DNA from: Elusimicrobiota bacterium
Lineage (GTDB): Bacteria > Elusimicrobiota > Elusimicrobia > UBA1565 > UBA9628
Direction: 5' to 3'
Length of the DNA stretch: 64,000 bases
Assembly (NCBI GenBank): GCA_016191335.1
Contig: JACPOW010000099.1
Location: 3,541-67,540 of the forward strand
The translations under genes and the position numbers were made by a program. The notes under the pieces were generated by a model, which had not been told where the DNA came from, searched no databases, and was given only the letters and a program-made list of their open reading frames with translations. Of this stretch, positions 28,030 through 36,392 are shown piece after piece (within the stretch, counting starts at the first letter, position 1; each line of letters opens with the position of its first letter).

Positions 28030-29440
28030 TCAGCGCGGCGACAGCAGAACGACTTCGTCGTCGCCCGCGCGGGCGACCGACCGGGCCTCGTAACGCTTCG
28101 ACAGCCACGCCTCGAGCTCGCGGGTCTCCGCATGCTTGCTTCGCCAAGCCCAGTCCTTCCACAGGCGAGCTGCGGCGCGGCTCCATCCGCGGCGCGCTCG
28201 CGCTCGAAGTCGGTCCGGTTCTCGAGCACGTAATGGATGTCGGCGGCGGGTCGGCCGGTCAAGACGCGAGCCGCGGGCGGAGTGAAGGTCAGCACGTAGG
28301 CGCCGTCGGGGATCTCGGCCGCGGCCGAGCGCAGCAGTTGGGCGCTCGCGGAGGGCCCGGGAAGCTGCGGGACTTCCGGAGCGGCCGCGTTGAATGCGAG
28401 GAAGGGCGCCAGGAGAGCCAAGGTCGAAGAGGGCGTCCGCGGGAGCAGGAGGTCCCAGCCCGCCCCCGCCGCGGCCAGGAGCGGGACCAGGACGCCGAGC
28501 ATGTAGCGTTCCTGCCACTCGAAGCGTCCGCGGAAGAAAGCCGAATAGACGAGGAGGTAGGCGGCGGCGAGGGCCAGGCAGGCGCGCCCCTCTTTGCGGA
28601 AAGGCGCCGCGGTCAAGCCCGGAGCCAATAGAAACGCTCCGGGAACGGCGGCGAGCGCGGCGAGATTGAACGGGAGGTTCTCTCGCAGGGAGGCGAGCGC
28701 GGAGGCGGGGCCTTCGTTGAATCCGGGCAGGGAAAAGTGCGCGTTGCGGACCGCGAGCGAGGCCGGGAAGACGAAGGCCAGAATGGGCAGGATCAACGCT
28801 CGGCGCGGGCCGCGCCAGACGGCCCAGGCGAACGGGAGGAGCAGGGCGTTCTCGAAGCGCACCTGGACCGCATAGGCGACACCTAGGGCCGCGAACGCCC
28901 GCGCCGCGGCCCAGAACGCCGGGGGGTGCAGAGGTCCGTCGTCCCGGCCCAGCGCCACGAGAGCGCGAGGGCGGCCCACAAGCCTCCCGCGAGAAGGCCC
29001 GCCCGCGGCCCGAAGGCGCAGGCGCCGGCGAGGACCAGGAAAAAGGCGGTTGCCGACGACATCATGGCGCCGAGGTCGAAGGCGGCGTCTTCGCGGCCGC
29101 CGAAGACCCTCCAGAAAGCCGCGAGTTCGGCGTGGTGGCCGCCCGGCCAGGTCGGGCGGGTCAGCAGGCTTCGTCCCGGCAGGCCGCCTAGGAGCGTCCC
29201 GCCCCAGCGGCCGTGGTCGGCCAGATTCCTCGCCGCGTCGAGATGTTCGAACTCGTCGTAATATACGCGGTGCGCGCGGGTCGCGTCGAGGCGGGGGTAT
29301 GCCGCCAGGGCGGCCAGGGCGATCGCGGCGAGGAGCCCGGCGTCGCCGGCGCGTCGCCGCCAAGCCGGCAGAGCCGCCGCCGCCCAGGCGGCGAGCACGA
29401 CCCAGAGCAGGCGCGGGTAGGCGTCGGCGAAAAGGTTCAT
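28030..29440 (-). pseudogene. Polytopic membrane glycosyltransferase-like gene split over three reading frames (two apparent 1-nt deletions)
   Basis: Frame 1 (MNLFADAYPRLLWVV...LALSWRWAGTTDL) continues in frame 2 (HPPAFWAAARAFAALGVAYAVQVRFENALL...NRTDFERERAADGAAPQLA), then frame 3 (LWKDWAWRSKHAETRELEAWLSKRYEARSVARAGDDEVVLLSPR*). Confidence 0.75.
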
Positions 29441-31224
29441 CCTGGCGTGCGCGGCGGGCGGGGGACCAGCGGATCGTACCAGAGGCCCGCGCGGCGGGCG
29501 AGCGCGATGACGGCGAAGCTGGCCTCGGTGACGACCTTCTCCCAGGAGGCCTCGCCGCGGGCGATCTTGTCGAGGTCGTCCTCGAGCCGCGCGGTGTAGT
29601 CCATGTCGATGAAGTTCCCGGTGTAGTTCCTCACCAGGAAATCGCTCGCGGACAGGCCGAGGGGCGTGGCGTGGAGCTTGCGCTTCTCTTCCTTAACATA
29701 GCCCCGTTCCAGGATCACGCGCATGATGGCCGCGTAGGTGGACGGGCGGCCGATGCCCTCGGCCTCGAGCTTCTTGATCAACGACGCCTGCGTGTAGCGC
29801 GGCGGGGGCTTGGTCGAGCGCTTGAGGGCGGCGATGTCGAGCAAGGTCAGCGGGTCGCCGGGGTTCAGCATCGGCAGCTCCCCGTCGCTTTCGTCGTCCT
29901 CCTCGGGCTCCGCGCCGTCCTTCTTGCCCTTCTTCCTGGACTCCTCGGTGGCGTCTTCTCCGGCGAGGCGCCGCCAGCCGTCGAAGAGGAGGACCTTGCC
30001 CTTGGCCTGGAACACGCCCATGGGGACCGTCTCGCCCTTCTCGGTCTTCCAGGAGTCCGGCGCGCAGGCGACGTCGATGGTCGTGATCTGGTCGCGGCCC
30101 GGGGCCATCTGGCAGGCGACGAAGCGCTGCCAGATCAGGCGGTAGAGCCTGCCCGCGTCGCCGCCGATCCCGTCCGGGCCGGTCTCGGCGTGCGTGGGGC
30201 GTATGGCCTCGTGGGCCTCCTGGGCGTTGGCGGCCTTGGTCGCGTGGAGGATGGGCGACTTCGGCAGGTACTCGGGGGGGAAGTCCTTCTTGATGACCGC
30301 GCGCGCCTCGGCGAGGCCCTCCGGGGACAGGGCGGTGGAGTCGGTGCGGTGATAGGTGATCTTCCCGTCCTCGAACAGCGCCTGCAGGTGCTTCATCGTC
30401 GCGTCGGGGTTGAAGCCCAGGCGCACCGAGGCGGCCTGCTGGACGGTCGCCGTCGTGAACGGCGGCGGCGGGTTGCGCGCGGAGTCCCGCCGGTCGCAGG
30501 ACAGCACGCGCCAGGGCACGGTCTTCGCCCACGCCGTGGTCTTCTCGGCGAGGGCGGGGTCGCGCAGGCGCTGGCCGAGGGGATGGTCCTTCCAGGTGAT
30601 CAGCTTCGCGGCGAACGGGGGCGGGGCGCCGTCCTTCTCGAGCTTGGCCGACAGCACGAAGTAATCCACCGTCTTATGCTTGCCGATCTCCTTCTCGCGG
30701 TCGGCGACCAGGCGCAGGGCCACGGACTGGACGCGTCCGGCGCTGCGCGCGTCCTTGGAGACCTGGCGCAAGGTCGGGCTCACGACCCAGCCCACGACGC
30801 GGTCGAGCACCCGGCGGGCCTGCTGGGCGTCGACGAGGTGCTGGTCGATCGGGCGGGGCTTGGCCATCGCCTTCTGCACCTCGGCCTTGGTCACGGCGTG
30901 GAAGACGACGCGGCTGTACTTGCGCTCGCCCAGGAGCTGGCTGACGTGCCAGGCGATCGCCTCGCCCTCCCGGTCGGGGTCGGTGGCGAGGATGACCTCG
31001 TCGGCCTTCTTCGCGAGCTCCTCGAGCTCCTTGACGTGGCGGGCGGAGCGTTCGATGGTCGCGTAGACGGGCTTGATCTTCCCGTCGATGAATTCGACCG
31101 AGAGGCCTCCCGTCGGGGGCAGGTCGCGCATGTGGCCGAAGGACGCGGCGACCCGGTAGTCGGCGCCGAGGAAGTCCTTGATCTTGCGGACCTTGTTCGG
31201 CGACTCGACGATGACGAGCTTCAT
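29437..31224 (-). CDS. topA: DNA topoisomerase I (no C-terminal zinc ribbon visible)
   Basis: KLVIVESPNKVRKIKDFLG, ATDPDREGEAIAWHV, SAGRVQSVALRLVADRE, ITYHRTDSTALSPEG, GIGRPSTYAAIMRVILERGYV. Ends at LWYDPLVPRPPRTPG. Confidence 0.95.
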   Translation of the reverse strand: MKLVIVESPNKVRKIKDFLGADYRVAASFGHMRDLPPTGGLSVEFIDGKIKPVYATIERSARHVKELEELAKKADEVILATDPDREGEAIAWHVSQLLGERKYSRVVFHAVTKAEVQKAMAKPRPIDQHLVDAQQARRVLDRVVGWVVSPTLRQVSKDARSAGRVQSVALRLVADREKEIGKHKTVDYFVLSAKLEKDGAPPPFAAKLITWKDHPLGQRLRDPALAEKTTAWAKTVPWRVLSCDRRDSARNPPPPFTTATVQQAASVRLGFNPDATMKHLQALFEDGKITYHRTDSTALSPEGLAEARAVIKKDFPPEYLPKSPILHATKAANAQEAHEAIRPTHAETGPDGIGGDAGRLYRLIWQRFVACQMAPGRDQITTIDVACAPDSWKTEKGETVPMGVFQAKGKVLLFDGWRRLAGEDATEESRKKGKKDGAEPEEDDESDGELPMLNPGDPLTLLDIAALKRSTKPPPRYTQASLIKKLEAEGIGRPSTYAAIMRVILERGYVKEEKRKLHATPLGLSASDFLVRNYTGNFIDMDYTARLEDDLDKIARGEASWEKVVTEASFAVIALARRAGLWYDPLVPRPPRTPG

Positions 31225-31243
31225 GCGCCGGGGCCCCGGGGCG

Positions 31244-31588
31244 TCAGGCCTTGGAGAGCCGGTCCAGCACGGCGCGGCTGTCCTGGAGCCGCTTGCTCAG
31301 GATGTGCGCGATCGGGCGCAGCACCCGGAAGACCTCGCGGTTGCTGATCGAGTAGTGCACCGTGACCTTCTCGTGGCGGGAGGTGACCAGCCCGGCCTGG
31401 CGGAGGATCGCGAGGTGCTTGGAGATGGCCGACTGCTCGACGCCGAGGGCGGAGACGATCTGCCCCACGGAGGACTCGCCGAGGCGCAGGAACTCGATGA
31501 TCTCCAGGCGCACCGGGTGGGCGAGGGAGCGGAGGAAATCGGCCTTCAGCTTGAACACGAGCTTGTCGGTGAGGTTCTTCGGGGCCAT
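31244..31588 (-). CDS. ArsR/SmtB family transcriptional regulator
   Basis: FLRSLAHPVRLEIIEFLRLGESSVGQIVSALGVEQSAISKHLAILRQAGLVTSRHEKVTVHYSISNREV. Start MAPKNLTDK at 31588, preceded by TATCAT-N6. Confidence 0.9.
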   Translation of the reverse strand: MAPKNLTDKLVFKLKADFLRSLAHPVRLEIIEFLRLGESSVGQIVSALGVEQSAISKHLAILRQAGLVTSRHEKVTVHYSISNREVFRVLRPIAHILSKRLQDSRAVLDRLSKA

Positions 31589-31642
31589 GGAACGATGATA
31601 CGCCATCCGCGGCCCCGCTTCAACCCCTCGACGCGCCGTCAA

Positions 31643-31666
31643 ATATATGCTAATATGTGCATATAT
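31643..31666. promoter_or_regulatory. ArsR-type operator: ATATATGC-TAATATGT-GCATATAT (perfect 8-bp arms)
   Basis: Inverted repeat between the arsR-like gene and the divergent small membrane gene. Confidence 0.75.
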
Positions 31667-31670
31667 CCAT

Positions 31671-31901
31671 ATGAGAACTAAAGTAATTAAGAAGGCGAAG
31701 AGGGCGCACCGCCGCGCCGTGAAGCTCCTGGGCCTCTGCCTGGCGGTCGCCCTGGTCGGCGCCGGCGGCCTCCTGGTCGTGTCGCGCATGCGCGACGCGG
31801 CTCCGGAGCTGCAGCGGCCGGACCTGCTGATCGCGATGGGCATCTGCGTCGCCGTCTGGCTCGGCGGCGCCTCCTCCGAAGACGCCGCCCCGGAAGCCTA
31901 G
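31671..31901 (+). CDS. Small membrane protein divergent from the ArsR regulator
   Basis: MRTKVIKKAKRAHRRAVKLLGLCLAVALVGAGGLLVVSRM...LLIAMGICVAVWLGG: basic N-terminus, two hydrophobic segments. Confidence 0.6.
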   Translation: MRTKVIKKAKRAHRRAVKLLGLCLAVALVGAGGLLVVSRMRDAAPELQRPDLLIAMGICVAVWLGGASSEDAAPEA

Positions 31902-31912
31902 GCCCTCCGCCG

Positions 31913-32695
31913 ATGTTCCGCTACAAGCTCGACGAGGTGCCGGACCGCGGGGTCATCTTCCACTGGCTGCTGCTCGGCTTCAACGCCGGCTGAATCAACA
32001 CCGGGGGGTTCCTGGCCACGGGACGCTTCGTCACGCACGTCACCGGCTTCGCCACGCTCTTCGGCGTGGATTTCCAGTCCGTGGGGCTGCTCGCGTCGCT
32101 TCAGATCCTGTCCGTGCCGGTGTTCTTCCTGCTCGGCGCGATGATCGCCGGCCTGCTGACCGACCGCCCGATCCACCTCAAGAGCGAGCCCCATTACGAC
32201 TACGTCATGGCGCTGTGCGCGGGGTGCCTCCTGCTGGCCGCCGTGGCCGGGGGCTTCGACTATTTCGGCTCCTTCGGCGAGAGCTTCCACCTCAAGCACA
32301 CCTACCTCCTGCTGGCCCTGCTCTGCCTGGCCAGCGGCCTGCAGAACGGGGCGATCACCTCCTCCTCGGGCAGCTCGGTGCGGACCACGCACCTGACGGG
32401 GCTCACCACCGACCTGGGGCTCGGCTTCGCGCGCATGCTGACCTTCCGCAAGGGCGACCGCCGCCGGGCGGAGTGGCAGGCCAACGCCCTGCGCGGGGGG
32501 ACCATCCTCGCCTTCGTCCTGGGCTCGGCGGCGGGAGCCACCTTGTTCTCGAGCCTCCGCTTCCGGGGCTTCATCGTCCCCGCGCTGATCTCGGGCTACG
32601 CGGCCTGGCACGGGCGGCGGCTCAAGCACGTCGCTCACCGCAAGGACGTCCTGCCCGAGGCCCTTCCGTCGCCGCTCGAGCCGCGCCTCAGCTGA
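31913..32695 (+). pseudogene. DUF1275 (YoaK) family membrane protein with an in-frame TGA at 31991-31993
   Basis: Frame reads MFRYKLDEVPDRGVIFHWLLLGFNAG*INTGGFLATGRFVTHVTGFATLFGVDFQSVGLLASLQILSVPVFFLLGAMIAGLL...SGLQNGAITSSSGSSVRTTHLTGLTTDLGL. These are DUF1275 motifs on both sides of the stop. Confidence 0.8.
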
Positions 32696-32710
32696 CCCGC
32701 GCGGCCGCCG

Positions 32711-33376
32711 CTACTTCTTCTTCGCCGGGGCGGCGGGCTTGACCTCGTAGGCGGAGCCGTCGGCGAGCATCACGGCGATCACGACGCGGTCCGCGGACCT
32801 GGCGGCTTCGAGGGTGTAGGGCTTGCCGCCCGCGAGCTTGCGGGCCGTCGCGGCCAGGCCCTTGGGCGCGGGAGCCTTCACGAAGGTCTTCAGCGCGTGC
32901 TCGAACGCCTCCGCGTCCTTGAAGCCGTGGGCCCCGCCTTCCTCGCCGACGTAGCCCGCGAGCTCGAGGCCTCCGGCCGGGTCGGCCTTGCGCAGGTCGC
33001 GGTACTGCTTCTGCGCGTCGAACTGGAGCACGAGGAAATGCCCGCGCAGCCACGCGCGCTGAAGGGTCAGCTTCTTGCCTCCGGCGGGCTGGGTGTCGCC
33101 GTACTGGAGCAGCCGCGCCGGGGAGACCGCGCCGGGCACGACGACGACGTAGGCCTTGGCGCCGCCCGCCTCGGAGCGGTGGAGGACGCGGTACCGTCCC
33201 TTCAGGTCGGACGCGACCTCGGCGCTGTCGGCCGGGTCGGCGGCCCACTTCTCGGGCGCCTTGGCGAGCTTCGCGGCCAGCTCGGCGGCGGAGGGCTCGG
33301 CCGGCGCCTTGGCCTTGGTCTGGGCGGCGGCGGGCAGGACGGCGACGGCGAGGAGGAAAGACGCGAGGAATTTCAT
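32711..33376 (-). CDS. Secreted hypothetical protein
   Basis: Signal peptide MKFLASFLLAVAVLPAAAQ, SD AGGAG upstream, Lys-rich C-terminus. Confidence 0.65.
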   Translation of the reverse strand: MKFLASFLLAVAVLPAAAQTKAKAPAEPSAAELAAKLAKAPEKWAADPADSAEVASDLKGRYRVLHRSEAGGAKAYVVVVPGAVSPARLLQYGDTQPAGGKKLTLQRAWLRGHFLVLQFDAQKQYRDLRKADPAGGLELAGYVGEEGGAHGFKDAEAFEHALKTFVKAPAPKGLAATARKLAGGKPYTLEAARSADRVVIAVMLADGSAYEVKPAAPAKKK

Positions 33377-33443
33377 CGTTGGGAGCTCCTGTGGGACGAG
33401 GATGCATTATCGCCCCGTTGCGGCGCGCTGTCAAGCGCTCCCC

Positions 33444-35351
33444 TCAGCGCGGCTTGCGGGCGGTCCCTCGTCCGTTCGTACGGCCCTGGCCGGCCTTCGC
33501 CGCGAGGCGCCGCTCCATGAGGTCGTTGGCGGCGATCTGCAGGCGCACCCGCTCGTCCGTCGCGTCGAGAGCCTCGGCCTTGCCCGCCGCGAGGCGGGCC
33601 TCCTCGAGGTTCCCGGCGGCCCGGGCGGCCTCGGACCAGGCGACGAGGTTCTCGAGGAACAGAGGCTCGAGCTCCGCCTGGCGGGCGCGCTCCGCCGCGG
33701 CCGCCGTCCAATCGCCGAGCTTGGCGTAGGCCCCGCCGCGCCGGGCGTGGACGAGGGCGTAGTCGGGCGCCTGGGCCTGGAGGCGGTCGTAGAGGGCCAG
33801 GGCCTCGTCGTGGCGGCCGGCGTCGTCGAGCACGTTCCCGTGGAGGTAGAGCGCCATCGTGTAGCCGGCGCTTCCCGGCGCCACGCGCTCGAACATCGCG
33901 GCGGCCTTGGACGGGTCCTTGTCCCATTTTGCGAGGAACATCGCGGTGTTGAGGTTCACCTCGGAGCGCAGCCACAGCCCGGGCAGCAGGGCCAGGCCCG
34001 CGAAGGCCAGCAGGCTCGGGGCGTACAGCGCCCGGCGGATGCTGTCGGACACGGGCAGCGGATAGACGCTGACGGCGGCGCGGCGCGCGGCGAGAGGCGC
34101 CAGGCCCGCGGCGAGGCCGGCGAGAGGCCAGGCGAACCAGGCCGAGGAGGGGGACTGGCCGGCCCAGCCGCAGTGCGAGCCGACGAGGACCCCGGCGGCG
34201 GCGGCGGCGAAGCCGGCGGCGTAGCCCGACTCGGGCAGGGCGCCCGCGCGGCGCAGCGCCGCGGCGCCGCTCGCGCCGGTCCACAGCGCCGCGCCGAACA
34301 GCCAAAGCCACAGGACCGCGCCGAGGACGCCGAGCTCGACGGCGACGCCGAGGACCGGGAGCTCGGGGTAGAAGACCGTCCGCCCCGGGGCTCCGTCGAG
34401 CCTGGCGGCCTCGGCGGAGCGGAAGCGCGGGTAATGCAGGGAGAAGGATCCCGGCCCGAAGCCCGTCAGCGGGCGCTCCGCGAGCATGCGCAGCTCCGCG
34501 CCGACGGTCAGACGACGAAGGTCGGTCGCCTCCGACCGGGAGTCCCCGGCCGGAGGCGAGAACAGCGCGGCGGCCCCGCCGACGGCGGCCGCCGCGAGCA
34601 GCGCCAGCCCGGCCGACCGGAGCGCCGGGCGGGTGCGCAGCGCGGCGGCGACCACGGCCGCGTAGACGAGGCTTGAGGCGCAGAAGGCCAGGACGCCCCG
34701 CGAGGACCCGGTCAGGACGACGGCGGCGCCCGCGGCCGGCAGGAGCGCCAGGGCCGCGCGGCGCAGCGCCGGCGGCGCCTCGGGGTCGAGCTCGAGGGTC
34801 AGGGCGAGCGAGGCGGCGACGGACAGGAAGGCGGCGCACAGGTACGGGTTGCCCAAGGTCGAGAAGACGTTGGTCCCGAAAGCGCCCTTCCAGATGAACG
34901 GGTCGAAGCCGGCGGCCTGGGACAGTGCGTACAGCGCGACGATCCAGGCCGAGGCGACGGTGAGGGTCGCGAAGCGGGCGGCGGAGCGCGCCCCGGCGAA
35001 GCCGAGGAAGGCGGCCAGGAAGCCGACGAGCATGGTGAGCTGGGTCAGGAAGTCGGGCAGCGCGCCGAGCTTGTGCGGCTCGGAGGCGAATCGGACGATC
35101 GTCCAGGCGCCGTACGCGAGCGCGGGGAGCAGGGCCTTCCACGACGAGGCCGGGGCCTGGAAGCGGCCGCGGGAGACGCCCTGCCACAGCCAGCCGAACA
35201 GCATCGTCAGCGCCCCCCACTGCAGGACCGTGAACTTGATGGCCGTCGAGTCGTAGCTGCGCAGGTAGAACGCGAGCGGCAGGACGAAGGCCGTCGTGAG
35301 CAGAGCGAGCTCGCCCAGGCGGTGGAACGATTCGGCGGCAGGGGTCCTCAT
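33444..35351 (-). CDS. O-antigen ligase-like polytopic membrane protein with C-terminal TPR region
   Basis: MRTPAAESFHRLGELALLTTAFVLPLAFYLRSYDSTAIKF...RPLTGFGPGSFSLHYPRFRSAEAARLDG (Wzy_C/WaaL-like loop)...TPR-like DDAGRHDEALALYDRLQAQAPDYALVHARRGGAYAKLGDW. Confidence 0.82.
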   Translation of the reverse strand: MRTPAAESFHRLGELALLTTAFVLPLAFYLRSYDSTAIKFTVLQWGALTMLFGWLWQGVSRGRFQAPASSWKALLPALAYGAWTIVRFASEPHKLGALPDFLTQLTMLVGFLAAFLGFAGARSAARFATLTVASAWIVALYALSQAAGFDPFIWKGAFGTNVFSTLGNPYLCAAFLSVAASLALTLELDPEAPPALRRAALALLPAAGAAVVLTGSSRGVLAFCASSLVYAAVVAAALRTRPALRSAGLALLAAAAVGGAAALFSPPAGDSRSEATDLRRLTVGAELRMLAERPLTGFGPGSFSLHYPRFRSAEAARLDGAPGRTVFYPELPVLGVAVELGVLGAVLWLWLFGAALWTGASGAAALRRAGALPESGYAAGFAAAAAGVLVGSHCGWAGQSPSSAWFAWPLAGLAAGLAPLAARRAAVSVYPLPVSDSIRRALYAPSLLAFAGLALLPGLWLRSEVNLNTAMFLAKWDKDPSKAAAMFERVAPGSAGYTMALYLHGNVLDDAGRHDEALALYDRLQAQAPDYALVHARRGGAYAKLGDWTAAAAERARQAELEPLFLENLVAWSEAARAAGNLEEARLAAGKAEALDATDERVRLQIAANDLMERRLAAKAGQGRTNGRGTARKPR

Positions 35352-35725
35352 GGCGTCCTCCCGGCGGCGAGCTCGTCGCCTTTGTCGAACTGCTGGCTGG
35401 GCGCCCCGGACCAGCCGACGGCGACGGCGAACAGCGCCAGCGCGGCGGCGGCGACCGCGACCCCGGAGAGGTCGCGCGGCCACAGGCTCAGCTCGGCCTT
35501 CGCCTCGCGTCGAGGCTCGGGCGACCGGCGCTCGGCCTTGAGGCTCGCGGCGAGGCGGGCCTTGAAATCGCCCGCGGGCCCCTTCGCGGGCTGCGCGGCG
35601 GCGGGGGACTGCGCCCTGCAGCCGGCGCACGACGCGAGATGCGCGTCGACGGCCCGCGCGCGGCCCGGCGTCAGCCGCCCATCGGCGTGGAGATCGAGCA
35701 CGGCGCGGGTCGCGTGGCAGTTCAT
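35348..35725 (-). CDS. Anti-sigma factor with zinc-finger (zf-HC2-like) N-terminus and one TM segment
   Basis: MNCHATRAVLDLHADGRLTPGRARAVDAHLASCAGCR (C..H...CxxC). Overlaps the sigma gene stop and ligase start. Confidence 0.82.
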   Translation of the reverse strand: MNCHATRAVLDLHADGRLTPGRARAVDAHLASCAGCRAQSPAAAQPAKGPAGDFKARLAASLKAERRSPEPRREAKAELSLWPRDLSGVAVAAAALALFAVAVGWSGAPSQQFDKGDELAAGRTP

Positions 35726-36237
35726 GACAGGAGCTCCTTGAGCTTGGCGCGCCCGCGGTGCAGGCGCACGTCGAGGGCGGACAGCGAGCAGCCGAGCGTC
35801 GAGGCGGCCTCCTCTCGCGGCACCCCTTCGAGGTCGACGAGGACGATCGCCATGCGCATCGCGGGAGTGATCAAGGTCAGCGCGCCCTGCACGCGGTCCG
35901 TGTTCTCCCGCGCCTGGGCCAGGCGCTCGGGGCCCGGGGCGGTCTCGGCGAGGAAGTCCTCGAGCGAGGCCGAGTCCTCGTCCTTCTTATAGGACATGGA
36001 GACCGAGCGGCGCGAGGCCTCCTTGCGCAGGCTCGTGAAGTAGACGTTCTTCAGGATCTGCACCATCCAGGCCTCGAAGGGGAGGCTGGGGTCGTATTTG
36101 TCGAAGTATTTCATGACTCTCAAGAAGGCCTCCTGGACGACGTCTCCCGCGTCGGTTGAGTTGCCCGTCATGCGCAAGGCGACGGCATAGGCCTTGTCGG
36201 CGTGCAGGGCGATGAGGCGGTCGATCTCGGCGTCCAC
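35722..36237 (-). CDS. ECF-family RNA polymerase sigma factor
   Basis: DAGDVVQEAFLRVMKYFDKYDPSLPFEAWMVQILKNVYFTSLRKEA...REEAASTLGCSLSALDVRLHRGRAKLKELL. GTG start. Confidence 0.9.
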   Translation of the reverse strand: MDAEIDRLIALHADKAYAVALRMTGNSTDAGDVVQEAFLRVMKYFDKYDPSLPFEAWMVQILKNVYFTSLRKEASRRSVSMSYKKDEDSASLEDFLAETAPGPERLAQARENTDRVQGALTLITPAMRMAIVLVDLEGVPREEAASTLGCSLSALDVRLHRGRAKLKELLS

Positions 36238-36392
36238 CTGGGCTTCCTTGGTTTCCTTACTCCGGGCGGGGGGGAGAACTTACAGGCCTGGAGTGACAAC
36301 GATTATAACAACCAAAGTGGGTCCTATGTCCGGACGGCCTGGGTCTAAAGATGGTCGACGCATGCCCCGGAAGCGGCTACTATGTTGTCGAG

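Noticed and set aside
31241-31260. GCGTCAGGCCTTGG near the ArsR stop as another REP copy
   Set aside because: Shares only GTCAGGCC with the element end; lacks the AATTCG core, so chance similarity is likely.
31991-31993. TGA as a reassigned codon (genetic code 4/25) or selenocysteine
   Set aside because: Many genes in the window terminate normally at TGA. The position resembles Trp or another ordinary residue in DUF1275, and no selenocysteine machinery or SECIS was identified; error or nonsense mutation is simpler.
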